From Streptomonospora litoralis (lineage in GTDB: Bacteria; Actinomycetota; Actinomycetes; Streptosporangiales; Streptosporangiaceae), in the NCBI RefSeq assembly GCF_004323735.1, contig NZ_CP036455.1:925101-989100 (forward strand): DNA of 64,000 bases, given 5' to 3'. Every line of letters begins with the position of its first letter. Within the stretch, counting starts at the first letter, position 1. The notes beneath the pieces are model-generated. The model was not told the origin of the DNA. It made no database searches and worked only from the letters and a program-made list of their open reading frames with translations. Below, in pieces: positions 17,716 through 27,343 of the stretch. Position numbers and translations under genes: made by a program.

Positions 17716-18321
17716 GTGTCGCCTCTGAGCTACCGTGAAATCGTGCCTCAGAACACGAAGGTCGAGGTACGCCGAAGTTCCCGCCGTCGGCGCACGGTGT
17801 CCGCCTACCGCGACGGGGACAAGACGGTGGTCCTCGTCCCCGCCACGTTCTCCCGCGCCGAAGAGAAGCGCTGGGTCGACCGCATGCTGGAGCGCCTTGA
17901 GGCACGCGAAGAGCGCCGCCGCCCCGACGACGATTCGCTGCACGCCCGCGCGCTCGACCTCGCCGACCGCTACCTGGAGGGCCTCGCCCGCCCGGACAGC
18001 GTGCGGTGGGTCGACAACCAGCAGACCCGCTGGGGCTCGTGCACCCCGGAGAACGGCTCCATCCGGCTCTCGCGGCGCCTTTCGGGCATGCCCTCCTGGG
18101 TCGTCGACTACGTGCTGCTGCACGAGCTCGTGCACCTGATCATCCCGCACCACGGCCAGGAGTTCTGGGACCTGGTGCACCGCTACCCCAAGGCCGAACG
18201 GGCCCGCGGCTACCTTGAGGGCGTCAGCGCGGCCCCGCGCCTGGAAGCCGGCCACGGCGGCGAGACCGACGGAGCCGAGGACGAGAACGACGTCGAGGAG
18301 GACCTCGACGGAACCGCCTGA
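17716..18321 (+). CDS. YgjP-like M48-family metallopeptidase (DUF45)
   Basis: 201 residues from GTG 17716; GTG 17743 (PQNTKVEVRRS) is an equally good start and neither has a clear ribosome site. VEVRRSSRRRRTVSAYRDGD is the conserved N-terminal beta section, and WVDNQQTRWGSCTPENGSIRLS precedes the zinc motif LLHELVHLIIPHHGQEFW (HExxH with a third His). RARGYLEG ends the domain. A C-terminal tail of about 30 residues is strongly acidic. The family is a putative SprT/M48-like zinc peptidase with no settled substrate. It converges on the Nudix gene. Confidence 0.85.
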   Translation: MSPLSYREIVPQNTKVEVRRSSRRRRTVSAYRDGDKTVVLVPATFSRAEEKRWVDRMLERLEAREERRRPDDDSLHARALDLADRYLEGLARPDSVRWVDNQQTRWGSCTPENGSIRLSRRLSGMPSWVVDYVLLHELVHLIIPHHGQEFWDLVHRYPKAERARGYLEGVSAAPRLEAGHGGETDGAEDENDVEEDLDGTA

Positions 18322-18366
18322 CCGCTCCCCGGTCGAGCTTGCCCGGGTCGAGCTGTTCCCTCCCGA

Positions 18367-18930
18367 TCAGCGCATACCGAGCCGGGCCGCGTCGGAAGCG
18401 GCGCGCACCAGCAGACGGCAGGCGTCGTCGGTGGGCTCGGGGATGTCCTCGACTGGGAACCAGCCCAGATCCGCCGACTCGGCCGCGTCCCGCGACAGAG
18501 GGGCGTCGGCGCCCGCGGCGACCACGGCGTACTGCACGTCGAGATGCCAGGTGCCGCCGCCGCAGCCCACCCGGTGCCGGTCCAGCCGCAGCGGGCCGGG
18601 CAGCAGCCGCAGGCCGGACATCCCCGACTCTTCGACGGCCTCGCGCAGCGCCGCGGTGCTCAGGCTGGTGTCGCCCTCCTCGCAGTGGCCGCCGGTCTGC
18701 AGCCACTTGCCGATCTTGGCGTGCAGGGTCAGCACCGCGCTGGTGCCGTCCGGGTCGACGATGGCGGCGCTGGCGGTCAAGTGCCCCGGCAGGCAGTCGC
18801 GCGACACGGCGTCGGCGTGGCGGTCCAGGTGCTCCAGGTAGGCGCGGCGCAGCTCATCCTGTGCGGCGTCGGGCGCCGTCCAGGTCTCCAGCTCCGAGCG
18901 GGCGCGGGCGTGCAGTTCGGCCAGGCTCAC
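18367..18930 (-). CDS. Nudix hydrolase
   Basis: 187 residues from GTG 18930, which overlaps the stop of the upstream metalloprotease gene (GTGA). The Nudix box runs TGGHCEEGDTSLSTAALREA followed by VEESG, matching GX5EX7REUXEEXGU. The N-terminal 55 residues form a helical leader, and HLTASAAIVD starts the fold. Substrate cannot be assigned. Tight overlap places it in one operon with the zinc-dependent metalloprotease, an arrangement I infer to be conserved in relatives. Confidence 0.85.
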   Translation of the reverse strand: MSLAELHARARSELETWTAPDAAQDELRRAYLEHLDRHADAVSRDCLPGHLTASAAIVDPDGTSAVLTLHAKIGKWLQTGGHCEEGDTSLSTAALREAVEESGMSGLRLLPGPLRLDRHRVGCGGGTWHLDVQYAVVAAGADAPLSRDAAESADLGWFPVEDIPEPTDDACRLLVRAASDAARLGMR

Positions 18931-20399
18931 GCGGAGCCCTCGTCCGTCCCGCCGCCGTCGGGGCCTTCCTTGCGACCGTCCTGCTCCCCGGTGCCCTCGC
19001 TTGCGGCCTCGTCGGCGGAGTCGCCGGCCGCACCCTCGGCAGGGCCGGTGAACTGGGTGATGTCGATCTCGTCGGCCGCGGACTCGCCGCGGCCGTGCAC
19101 GAACGCGTCGGGGTCGTCGAGGTCGTCGCCGGAGGGCATCAGGTCGGGGTGCTCCCACACCGCGTCGCGCCCTTCGACGCCGCGCGCCTCCTCCAGCGCC
19201 GTCCACAGCGCCGCGGCTTCGCGCAGCCGGCGTGGGCGCAGCTCCAGACCCACCAGGGTGGCGAAGGTGTGCTCGGCGGGTCCGCCCGTGGCCCGGCGGC
19301 GCCGGGTAGCCTCGGCCAGCGCGGCCGACTGGGGCAGCCGCTCGGCGACCGCGGCGTCCACGACGACCGACAGCCAGCCCTCGACCAGCGCCAGCGTGGT
19401 CTCCAGCCGCGCCAGCGACGCCTTCTGCTGCGGCGTGTCCTGCGGCTGGAACAGCCCCTCGCCCTCGCTGCCGGCGAGGGCCTCCTGCAGCGCCTCGGGG
19501 TTGGCGATGTCGATCTGACCGAGTTTCTCCTCCAGGCCGCTCATGTCGAAGGACATGCCCCGGGCGTAATCCTCGACCAGGCTGAAGACGTGTGACCGCA
19601 GCCAGGGGACGTGCCCGAACAGCCGGTGCAGCGCGACCTCGCGCGCCGCCAGGTAGAGCCGGATCTCGTCCTCGGGGATGCCCAGTCCCTCACCGAAGGC
19701 CGCCACGCCGTCGGGCAGCAGCGCCGCGGTGCCCTCGCCGGCCAGCGGAAGCCCGACGTCGGTGGAGCCCACGACCTCACCGGCCAGTTCGCCGATGGCC
19801 TGGCCGGCCTGCTGGCCCACGAGCATGCCGCCCATCTGGCGCACCATGCCCATCAGCGGCCCGGCCATCGACTGCATCTCCTCGGGGAGGTTCTGGCCCA
19901 TGGACTCGACCAGCCGCCGGGTCAGCGGCTCGCACAGCTTCGACCAGGTCGGCATGGTCTTCTCGATCCACTCCGACCGGCTCCAGGCCTGCATGGTGTG
20001 CACACCGGAGGGCAGCGAGGTGGCCTCGTTGGTCCACAGGTCCGCCAGCCGCAGCGCCTCCTGCACCTTGGCATAGTCGTGCGCACCGACACTGGAGTCG
20101 CCCTTTTGCGACACCGCGTGGCGGGCGATGTTCTTGGCCATGTCCCAGTTCACCGAACCGGCTTGGGCCTGCTGCTCGCCGGGCGCGGACTGCGACGCCA
20201 TCATGTCGGCGAACTGGCGCAGCATCTGCGCCATCTGCTGGGGATCGCCGAAGGGGAAGCCGCCGGGCATGGCCGGGTCGCCACCGCCTGGGCCGCCGCT
20301 TCCGCCGCTTCCGGCGCCCGAACCGGAGTCGCCCGAGCGGCGCCCGGACTCGTCGTCGGGGTCGTTCGGCATGCTGAAACCAAAAGGTAGGTCGCTCAC
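18927..20399 (-). CDS. zinc-dependent metalloprotease-like protein (DUF2342 / F420-associated family)
   Basis: 490 residues. After a Gly/Pro/Asp-rich head, residues about 60-390 match the DUF2342 family: SVNWDMAKNIARH, LADLWTNEATSLP, AWSRSEWIEKTMPTW, GQAIGELAGEVVGSTDVGLPL, and REVALHRLFGHVPWLRSHV. The last is the metal-binding-like helix with two His residues. The C-terminal 90 residues are acidic and disordered. The family is annotated as a putative zinc peptidase or coenzyme-F420-associated protein, but its activity is unproven. The divergent SDR gene starts only 62 bases away, so the two share a promoter region. Confidence 0.82.
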   Translation of the reverse strand: MSDLPFGFSMPNDPDDESGRRSGDSGSGAGSGGSGGPGGGDPAMPGGFPFGDPQQMAQMLRQFADMMASQSAPGEQQAQAGSVNWDMAKNIARHAVSQKGDSSVGAHDYAKVQEALRLADLWTNEATSLPSGVHTMQAWSRSEWIEKTMPTWSKLCEPLTRRLVESMGQNLPEEMQSMAGPLMGMVRQMGGMLVGQQAGQAIGELAGEVVGSTDVGLPLAGEGTAALLPDGVAAFGEGLGIPEDEIRLYLAAREVALHRLFGHVPWLRSHVFSLVEDYARGMSFDMSGLEEKLGQIDIANPEALQEALAGSEGEGLFQPQDTPQQKASLARLETTLALVEGWLSVVVDAAVAERLPQSAALAEATRRRRATGGPAEHTFATLVGLELRPRRLREAAALWTALEEARGVEGRDAVWEHPDLMPSGDDLDDPDAFVHGRGESAADEIDITQFTGPAEGAAGDSADEAASEGTGEQDGRKEGPDGGGTDEGSA

Positions 20400-20461
20400 G
20401 ATTAGACCTCAGGCAGGATTAGGTTTGTCTCCACTGTCACGTTAGCTGGGAGCCGCCCGGA

Positions 20462-21598
20462 GTGAATACCGAAACCAGCCAGGTTCGCCCACAGCACACC
20501 ACCCGCCCCGGTGCGCCGGTGGTCGCGGTAACCGGTGCCGCCAAGGGGCTCGGCCGTCTCCTGGTGGAACGCCTGGTCACGGCCGCGGGTTCCGGCGCGG
20601 TCGCAGAAATCGTCGCGATCGGCGACCACGACGACGCGTCGGCGGGCATCCCGCTGGGCACCACTTGGCACACCGCCGACGTCCGCAGCCCCTCGCTGGC
20701 GGGTTGCCTGGCCGGTGTGGACGTGCTCGTGCACACCGCCGACGACCGCACCCTGGAGACCCCGGCCAAACAGCGGCGCGCCGACAACCTGCGCGCCGCC
20801 CAGACGGTGCTGACGGCGGCCGCCGCCCAGCGCGTCCCGCGGGTCGTCCTGCTGACCAGCACCATGGTGCACGGCGCCGACCCCGACAATCCGGTGCCGA
20901 TGCCCGAAGACTCCGAGGTGGGCACCGAGACCGGTGCCGGCCTGGTCGGCGACTGGGTGGAGATCGAGGACCTGGCCTGCCGCGCCCGGCGCGCCCACCC
21001 CGGCCTCTCGGTGACGGTGGTGCGGCCGGCTCCGCTGGTGGGTCCCGGGCTCGACACCGCGCTCACCCGACACTTCGCGGCACCGCGGCTGCTGACCGTG
21101 CGCGGCCGCGAGCAGAGCTGGCAGTTCTGCCACGTCGACGACCTCGCCGACGCTTTGGAGCACGTCGCCGTTCGGGGCATCGAGGGCAAGGGCGGAGCGC
21201 TCGCCGTGGGCTGCGAGGGGGCGCTGCCGCAGAGCGAGGCCGAGGAGATCGCCGGCCTGCGCCGCTTCGACCTGCCCGCCAACCTGGTCTTCGGCGCCAC
21301 CCAGCGGCTGCACAGCGCGGGCGTCACCCCCGCTTCGGCGGGCGAGGTGAAGTTCCTGGTCTACCCGTGCGTGGTGGACTGCGCGACGCTGCGCGAAAGC
21401 GGATGGCGGCCGGCCTACGACAACGCCGAGGCGCTGCGGGCGCTGCTTGACGCGCGCAGCGGCAAGTCCTCCCTGGTGGGCCGCAACGTCGGCGCCAAAG
21501 AGGTCACCGTCACCGCGGCCAGCGCAGCCGGTGCCGCGGCGGCCGCCATCGGCACCGCTGCGGCGCTTCGCCACCTGCGCAAGCGCCGCGGCCGCTGA
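20462..21598 (+). CDS. NAD-dependent epimerase/dehydratase-family (SDR) protein
   Basis: 378 residues from GTG 20462. VVAVTGAAKGLGRLLVERL is the Rossmann GxxGxxG-type nucleotide site (about residues 20-38). HTADDRT, VVLLTSTMVHGAD and VRPAPLVGPG follow the extended SDR pattern, but the YxxxK catalytic motif is not evident, so it may bind rather than oxidise a nucleotide-sugar-like ligand. The C-terminus ends with an Ala-rich hydrophobic helix (AASAAGAAAAAIGTAAAL) and basic tail, possibly a membrane anchor. Divergent from the DUF2342 gene. Confidence 0.8.
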   Translation: MNTETSQVRPQHTTRPGAPVVAVTGAAKGLGRLLVERLVTAAGSGAVAEIVAIGDHDDASAGIPLGTTWHTADVRSPSLAGCLAGVDVLVHTADDRTLETPAKQRRADNLRAAQTVLTAAAAQRVPRVVLLTSTMVHGADPDNPVPMPEDSEVGTETGAGLVGDWVEIEDLACRARRAHPGLSVTVVRPAPLVGPGLDTALTRHFAAPRLLTVRGREQSWQFCHVDDLADALEHVAVRGIEGKGGALAVGCEGALPQSEAEEIAGLRRFDLPANLVFGATQRLHSAGVTPASAGEVKFLVYPCVVDCATLRESGWRPAYDNAEALRALLDARSGKSSLVGRNVGAKEVTVTAASAAGAAAAAIGTAAALRHLRKRRGR

Positions 21599-21754
21599 GC
21601 CGGGCCCTCGGCCCCGCGCCGAGCCGGGTGCGCACGGCCCGATCGGGCGGCGCTGCGGCCGCCCGACCTCCGCGACGCCCGCTGTCCGCCGGGGACGCGG
21701 ACACCGGACACCGGGCGGCGGCCGCGCGGGAGCGCCTGTTGATACCGTCGTCAC

Positions 21755-22192
21755 GTGGACGCCATCAGCCTGGTAGGACTGCGCGAAACCCCGATCTCGG
21801 TCGACGAGGTCCTCGCCGCCGTGGGCGACCCCCGCGCCGGGGGCACGGCCTTCTTCGTCGGAACCGTCCGCGGCACCGACCACGGCCGCGCCGTCGAGCG
21901 TCTGGCCTACTCGGCCCATCCGCGCGCCGAATCCGACATGCGCCGCGTCATGGAGAAGGTCGCCGCCGACACCTCCGGTGACGGCCGCCCGGTCTGGCGG
22001 GTGGCCGCCCTGCACCGCGTCGGGCAACTGGAGATCGGCGACACCGCGGTGGTCGTGGCCGCTGCCGCTGGGCACCGCGACGAAGCCTTCGACGCCTGCC
22101 GGCGGCTGATCGACGACATCAAGGCCGAGGTGCCCATCTGGAAGCACCAGGAGTTCTCCGACGGCCGCGCCGAGTGGGTCGGGGCGGAGTAA
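21755..22192 (+). CDS. moaE: molybdopterin synthase catalytic subunit MoaE
   Basis: 145 residues from GTG 21755. GTAFFVGTVRGTDHGRAVERL, YSAHPRAESDMRRV, ALHRVGQLEIGDTAVVVAAA and the C-terminal DDIKAEVPIWKHQEF with the catalytic Lys pair are all MoaE signatures. Together with MoaD it inserts dithiolene sulfur into precursor Z during molybdenum-cofactor synthesis. No other moa gene is in the window. A GATACC hexamer about ten bases before the start would fit a leaderless transcript. Confidence 0.95.
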   Translation: MDAISLVGLRETPISVDEVLAAVGDPRAGGTAFFVGTVRGTDHGRAVERLAYSAHPRAESDMRRVMEKVAADTSGDGRPVWRVAALHRVGQLEIGDTAVVVAAAAGHRDEAFDACRRLIDDIKAEVPIWKHQEFSDGRAEWVGAE

Positions 22193-22274
22193 CCGGCCCC
22201 CAACGCAGGCGCGGGCGCGCCGCCGCGGCGGGGGCCGACCGGTGCCCTCTACCGTGCGGTTTAGGCTGTACAGC

Positions 22275-23330
22275 ATGTTCCGTCGTGCAATGACCCTGAT
22301 CGTCGCGGTGGTCCTGCTGGTAGGTCTGGGAGCGGGCGCGGTCTATCTGCCGGTGCCCTACCTCGTAGCCTCGCCCGGCATCGCGCTGAACACCCTCGGC
22401 ACCGCCGAGGGCGAGCAGATCATCCAGGTCGAGGGGACCGAGAGCTACGAGCACGACGGCGAGCTCTCCATGGTGACCGTGCAGTACTCCGGCGGACCCG
22501 ACGTGCGCATGGACCTGTTCACCGTGCTGGGTGCGTGGCTCTCGCCCAGCCAGGCGGTGCTGCCCCAGGAGGCGCTGTTCCCGCCGGACCGCAGCGTCGA
22601 GGAGATCACCGAGGCCCAGACGCTGGAGATGAACAGTTCGCAGCGCAGGGCCACCGCCGCGGCGCTGAGCCAGCTGGGCGTCGACTACGAGACCCGTGCC
22701 TACGTCGCCGACGTCGTGCAAGGTCGGCCGGCAGAGGGCGAGCTGCGCAAGGGCGACGTGATCACCCGCGTCGACGGCGAACCCGTGGCCGACAAGGAGG
22801 AGGCCGTCGAGCTGGTCGGCGACCGCGAACCGGGCGAGCCCGTGCAGCTGACGCTCCGGCGCGACGGCGAGACGGTCCAAGCCGAGGTGGGAACCGAGGA
22901 GAACGACGAGGGCGATCCGATCATCGGCGTCCTCATCGCCGACCGGATGGACTTCCCCTTCGAAGTCGACATCAGCGTCGGCGAGATCGGCGGCCCCAGC
23001 GCCGGGATGATGTTCGCCCTGGGCGTCATGGACCGGCTCACCCCCGAGAGCCTCACCGGCGGCAGCGACATCGCGGGCACCGGCACCATCACCCCCGAGG
23101 GCGAAGTCGGCGGCGTAAGCGGCGTCGAGCAGAAGATGGTCAGCGCCCAGCGCCAGGGCGCGGAGTACTTCTTCGTCCCCGCCGACAGCTGCGCCCAGAC
23201 CTTCGACTCCGCGGCCACCGGCGAGATCGAGGTCGTCAAGGTGGGGACGCTGGACGAGGCCGTCGAGGCCCTGGAGGCCATCCGCACCGGCAACGGCACC
23301 GGCGACCTGCCCCGCTGCCAGCCCGGCTGA
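22275..23330 (+). CDS. YlbL-type membrane-anchored PDZ/Lon-like serine protease
   Basis: 351 residues from ATG 22275. One N-terminal membrane helix (TLIVAVVLLVGLGAGAVYL) is followed by a beta-rich region, then a PDZ domain (about 140-225: YVADVVQGRPAEGELRKGDV, ITRVDGEPV). The C-terminal Lon-like proteolytic domain has the Ser in GGPSAGMMFALGVMD and the Lys in SGVEQKMVSA. The catalytic Ser-Lys dyad is intact. Homologues are extracytoplasmic proteases. A TAGGCT hexamer ends seven bases before the ATG, suggesting a leaderless mRNA. Confidence 0.92.
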   Translation: MFRRAMTLIVAVVLLVGLGAGAVYLPVPYLVASPGIALNTLGTAEGEQIIQVEGTESYEHDGELSMVTVQYSGGPDVRMDLFTVLGAWLSPSQAVLPQEALFPPDRSVEEITEAQTLEMNSSQRRATAAALSQLGVDYETRAYVADVVQGRPAEGELRKGDVITRVDGEPVADKEEAVELVGDREPGEPVQLTLRRDGETVQAEVGTEENDEGDPIIGVLIADRMDFPFEVDISVGEIGGPSAGMMFALGVMDRLTPESLTGGSDIAGTGTITPEGEVGGVSGVEQKMVSAQRQGAEYFFVPADSCAQTFDSAATGEIEVVKVGTLDEAVEALEAIRTGNGTGDLPRCQPG

Positions 23331-23406
23331 GCCGCTTCGACCGCTTGGGACCCGGCCGCCTCCGCGGCGGGCGCGGCGTCGGCCGCAGGCGCCGCCGAGG
23401 GGCGGA

Positions 23407-23937
23407 TCACTCCTCCTGCTCGTCCTCCAGGGTGAGCTCCAGCGCCGAGGTCAGCCCCGGAACCAGGTCTTGGCCGCTGAGCACCTCGTCCTCGGAGTCG
23501 TGGCTGCGCATCCGCAGCGCGGAGTGCCGGCTGCCGTCGCGCAGCACACCCGCCACCATCCGCACCTCCTCGCGGCCGTCCTGCTGCTGGGCCCACTCGC
23601 CGGCGTCCTCACCCTGCGGCGGCTCCAGCGTGACGTCGGAGCCTTTCAGCACCAGCCGCTCCATCACCAGCGCGCAGCCGGTGACCGCCTCGGGCCAGGC
23701 GATGCGGCCCAGCGCCTCCTCCAGCGCAACGCCCTCGGGCAGCGGATCCTGCTCGACGGGCGTGAGATCGTCGGCGGCCACACCGCCGGTGAGCCCGAGC
23801 ATCTCGGCCAGCGCGGGCTCGCGCTCCATCAGGTCGGTGGTGGGTACCAGCGCGTAGATGCGCACCGGCTGGTCCCAGCCCTGGCCGGCGGCATGGCGCT
23901 CAAGCTCCAGGACGGCTTCGCGAATGTTGAAAGACAC
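23407..23937 (-). CDS. PPA1309-family conserved hypothetical protein
   Basis: About 176 residues from GTG 23937. An upstream ATG at 24006 would add 23 unrelated-looking residues, so I prefer the later start. Text such as VLELERHAAGQGWDQPVRIYALVPTTDLMEREP, EALGRIAWPEAVTGCALVMERL and VVAGVLRDGSRHSALRMRSH matches an actinobacterial family of unknown function. It converges on the YlbL-like protease gene and is divergent from the UPF0182 gene; these three are commonly neighbours in actinomycetes. The product is soluble and acidic at its C-terminus. Confidence 0.8.
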   Translation of the reverse strand: MSFNIREAVLELERHAAGQGWDQPVRIYALVPTTDLMEREPALAEMLGLTGGVAADDLTPVEQDPLPEGVALEEALGRIAWPEAVTGCALVMERLVLKGSDVTLEPPQGEDAGEWAQQQDGREEVRMVAGVLRDGSRHSALRMRSHDSEDEVLSGQDLVPGLTSALELTLEDEQEE

Positions 23938-24159
23938 CCCTCCATGGTGGCGGACCGCGGGCACCGGAAGGGCATCTTCCAGGGAGTAAAGTCGGACCAC
24001 GCACATGTCCCGATGCAGCTTCGATTCCGGGTCGATGTCATGTTGTCATCACCTGGCGAGGGGTTTCGGGAACCCGCAGCGCGCCCAATAAGTTGCGGAT
24101 ACCAAGGGACCCCGTGTCCTGGACCGACCGACCGCAGTGCTATCTAACGAGGGGGAGGC

Positions 24160-27100
24160 GTGAGCTTCCGATCGCCCGGCGCACCGTCCGCGCGCATGCC
24201 CCGTCGATCCCGGCTGCTCGCGCCTGTCGCGGTGGCCGTGGTCGTCGTGATTACGGCACTGGTGACGGCCGCGAACTACTGGACCGACTACCTGTGGTTC
24301 GACTCCGTCGGGTATACGTCCGTCTTCTTCACCGAGTTGCGCACCCGTGCGCTGATGTTCGTGGCGGGCGGCCTGGTGATGGCCGCGGTCGTCGGTTCCA
24401 GCATGTACTTCGCCTACCGGAGCCGGCCGCTGGCGCCGCCGATGAGCCCGGAGCAGCAGGGGCTGGCCCGCTACCGCATGTCGATCGACCCGCGCCGGAA
24501 ACTCTTCTTCTGGGTCATCGTCGCCGGCCTGGGCCTGCTCACCGGAGCCTCGGCCGCGGGTGAATGGGGCACCTACCTCCAGTTCGCCAACGGCGCGTCG
24601 TTCGGCGTGAACGACCCGCAGTTCGGCCGGGACATATCCTTCTACACCTTCACCTACCCGTTCCTGCGGGTGGTGCTGGGCTACCTCTTCGCGGCCGTAG
24701 TACTGGCCTTCATCGCCGCCGTGGTCGTGCACTACCTCTACGGCGGCGTCCGCCTGCAGAGCCAGGGGCAGCGCGCCACCCCGGCCGCGCGGGTGCACCT
24801 GTCGGTGCTGCTGGGCGTCTTCGTGCTGCTGCGGGCCGCCGCCTACTGGCTCGACCAGTACGGGCTGGTGTTCTCGAACCGGGGGTACTCCTTCGGCGCC
24901 TCCTACACCGACGTCAACGCGGTGCTGTACGCGGTGATCATCCTGTCGGTGATCTCGGTGGTCTGTGCGCTGCTGTTCTTCGCCAACATCTACGTGCGCA
25001 ACGTGATGATGCCGGTGGCCAGCCTCGGCCTGCTGGTGCTCTCGGCCATCCTGATCGGCGGCGTCTACCCGGCGATCGTGCAGCAGTTCCAGGTCAGCCC
25101 CAACGAGCAGCGGCTGGAGCGGCCCTTCATCCAGCGCACCATCGACTCCACCCGGGCGGCCTACGGCATCGACGACACCGAGGTGACGAACTACGACGCG
25201 CAGACGGAGCTGACGCCCGACCAGCTCGCCGAGGAGGCCGCGACCATCCCCAGCGTCCGCCTGGTCGACCCCTCGGTGGTCTCCGAGACGTTCCAGCAGA
25301 TGCAGCAGGTGCGCGGCTTCTACGAGTTCCCCGAGGTCCTCAGCGTCGACCGCTACCAGAACGGCGAAGGCGAGACGGTCGACACCATCATCGCCGCCCG
25401 GGAGTTGTCGGGGCCGCCCGAGGACCAGGACAACTGGCTGACCCGGCATCTCGTCTACACGCACGGCTTCGGGATCGTGGCCGCCGCCGGCAACCAGGTC
25501 GACGACCAGGGGCGGCCGGTCTTCACCGAGTACAACATCCCGCCCGAGGGCGAGTTGTCCGAGGTCGCGGGCGACTACCAGCCGCGGATCTACTTCGGCC
25601 GAGAGGGTGCGGAGTACGTCATCGTCAACGCGGAACCGGAGTACGACTACCCGCTGGGCGGCGGCGGCACCGAGAACGTGACCACCAGCGAGGACGCGGG
25701 TGATCCGGTGGGCAGCCCCTCGCCCTCGCCGGACAACGCCAACGCGCCGGCACAGGCGAGTGGCGGCCAGGATCAGGGCGGCGAGGGCGCCGACCAGGGT
25801 CAGGGCGGCCAGGGCCAGGGCGGCCAGGGCGGCCAGGGCGGCGGTTCCGAGGCCAACAGCGGCCAGCGCACCAACCGCTACGGGGGTGACGGCGGCGTCG
25901 AGCTGAGCAACTTCCTGGAGCGCATCCTCTACGCGCTGCGCTACTCCGAGCCCGACATCCTGCTGAACAGCGCCATCGACTCGGAGTCGCGCATCATCTA
26001 CGAGCGCGACCCCGCCGAGCGCGTCGAGCGGGTGGCGCCGTTCCTGACCGCCGACGGCAAGCCCTACCCGGCGATCGTCGACGGCCGCGTCCAGTGGATC
26101 GTGGACGCTTACACGACGAGCAACATGTACCCCTACTCGGAGCGGATCGACCTCTCCGACGCGACCGAGGACACGTTCACCCAGTCCACCGACACCGTCA
26201 ACGCGCTGCCGGACAACCAGGTGAACTACATCCGCAACTCGGTCAAGGCCACGGTCGACGCCTACGACGGCACGGTGACCCTCTACGGCTGGAACGAGCA
26301 GGACCCGGTGCTCAAGACCTGGTCGCGGGCCTTCCCCGAGGTGATCACCAAGAAGAGCGAGATCGGCGACGAGCTGATGTCGCACCTTCGCTACCCCGAC
26401 GACCTGGTGAAGGTCCAGCGCGAGATGCTGCGGCGTTACCACATCACCGACGCCGACGCCTTCTACGGCGGGCAGGACTTCTGGAACGTGCCCTCCGACC
26501 CGACCTCCGACGGCGACAGCCCCGAGCCGCCCTACCGGCAGACCATCCGCTACCCCGGTGAGGACGACGCCGACTTCTCCGTGACGTCGACGTTCGTGCC
26601 GCGGGGCCGCGAGAACCTGGCCGGATTCCTGGCGGTCAACAGCGACGCCACCGAGGAGGAGTACGGCGAACTCCGGATCCTGCAGTTGCCGCAGGACACC
26701 GTGGTGATGGGCCCGGGGCAGGTGCAAGCAGCGTTCTCCGCCAACGACGCGATCCGCGACGAACTGCTGCCGCTGCAGCAGAGCCAGCAGTCGCAGATCA
26801 TCAACGGCAACCTGCTCACTCTGCCGTTCGCCGACGGGCTGCTCTACGTCGAACCGCTCTACGTGCAGGCCGCGGGCGGAACCTCGTACCCGCTGCTGCA
26901 GAAGGTGATGGTCGGCTTCGGCGAGCAGGTCGCGATCGGCAACAACCTGCAGCAGGCGCTGAACAACCTCTTCGGCGAAGGCGGCCAGCCCCTGGACGAG
27001 GGCGGTGGCGCTGCCGAAGGGGGCGGTCAGGACGCCGGCGGCCAGGGCGGCGGTCAAGGCGGCGGCGGTGAGCTCGCCGCGGCGCTGGAGGACGCTGCCC

Positions 27101-27285
27101 AGGCCTACGAGGACGGCCAGCAGGCCCTGCAGGACGGCGACTTCAGCGCCTACGAGGAGGCCAACCAGCGGCTGGAGGAGGCCCTGCAGCGCGCCGAGGA
27201 GGCATCCGGCGAAGGCGGCGGGTCCGGCGGCGACGGCGGCTCGGGCGAGGGCTCCGGCGGGGACTCGGGCGGCGGCTCGAACTGA
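24160..27285 (+). CDS. UPF0182-family large membrane protein
   Basis: 1041 residues from GTG 24160 with a GGGGGAGG ribosome site. Seven membrane helices fill residues about 20-310 (ending SAILIGGVYPAIVQQFQVSPNEQ). A large extracytoplasmic domain with conserved EVTNYDAQTELTP, GRQ-like ISFGREG and TTSNMYPYSERIDL follows. A Gly/Gln-rich spacer (GGQGQGGQGGQGG type) at about 530-570 interrupts this domain. The C-terminus (about 945-1041) has a second Gly-rich tract, a charged helix (YEDGQQALQDGDFSAYEEAN) and a Gly/Ser tail. Function in the family is unknown. Length is normal for the group. Confidence 0.93.
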   Translation: MSFRSPGAPSARMPRRSRLLAPVAVAVVVVITALVTAANYWTDYLWFDSVGYTSVFFTELRTRALMFVAGGLVMAAVVGSSMYFAYRSRPLAPPMSPEQQGLARYRMSIDPRRKLFFWVIVAGLGLLTGASAAGEWGTYLQFANGASFGVNDPQFGRDISFYTFTYPFLRVVLGYLFAAVVLAFIAAVVVHYLYGGVRLQSQGQRATPAARVHLSVLLGVFVLLRAAAYWLDQYGLVFSNRGYSFGASYTDVNAVLYAVIILSVISVVCALLFFANIYVRNVMMPVASLGLLVLSAILIGGVYPAIVQQFQVSPNEQRLERPFIQRTIDSTRAAYGIDDTEVTNYDAQTELTPDQLAEEAATIPSVRLVDPSVVSETFQQMQQVRGFYEFPEVLSVDRYQNGEGETVDTIIAARELSGPPEDQDNWLTRHLVYTHGFGIVAAAGNQVDDQGRPVFTEYNIPPEGELSEVAGDYQPRIYFGREGAEYVIVNAEPEYDYPLGGGGTENVTTSEDAGDPVGSPSPSPDNANAPAQASGGQDQGGEGADQGQGGQGQGGQGGQGGGSEANSGQRTNRYGGDGGVELSNFLERILYALRYSEPDILLNSAIDSESRIIYERDPAERVERVAPFLTADGKPYPAIVDGRVQWIVDAYTTSNMYPYSERIDLSDATEDTFTQSTDTVNALPDNQVNYIRNSVKATVDAYDGTVTLYGWNEQDPVLKTWSRAFPEVITKKSEIGDELMSHLRYPDDLVKVQREMLRRYHITDADAFYGGQDFWNVPSDPTSDGDSPEPPYRQTIRYPGEDDADFSVTSTFVPRGRENLAGFLAVNSDATEEEYGELRILQLPQDTVVMGPGQVQAAFSANDAIRDELLPLQQSQQSQIINGNLLTLPFADGLLYVEPLYVQAAGGTSYPLLQKVMVGFGEQVAIGNNLQQALNNLFGEGGQPLDEGGGAAEGGGQDAGGQGGGQGGGGELAAALEDAAQAYEDGQQALQDGDFSAYEEANQRLEEALQRAEEASGEGGGSGGDGGSGEGSGGDSGGGSN

Positions 27286-27291
27286 TCCGCC

Positions 27292-27331
27292 CGGCGGCCG
27301 TGGACGCAGGCGCCTGCCTCCACGGCCGCCG
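27292..27331 (+). terminator. GC hairpin after the UPF0182 gene
   Basis: CGGCGGCCGTGG (27292-27303) pairs perfectly with CCACGGCCGCCG (27320-27331). No T-run follows. Its position seven bases after the stop codon suggests a transcript end. Confidence 0.55.
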
Positions 27332-27343
27332 CCGTTCGCCGAT

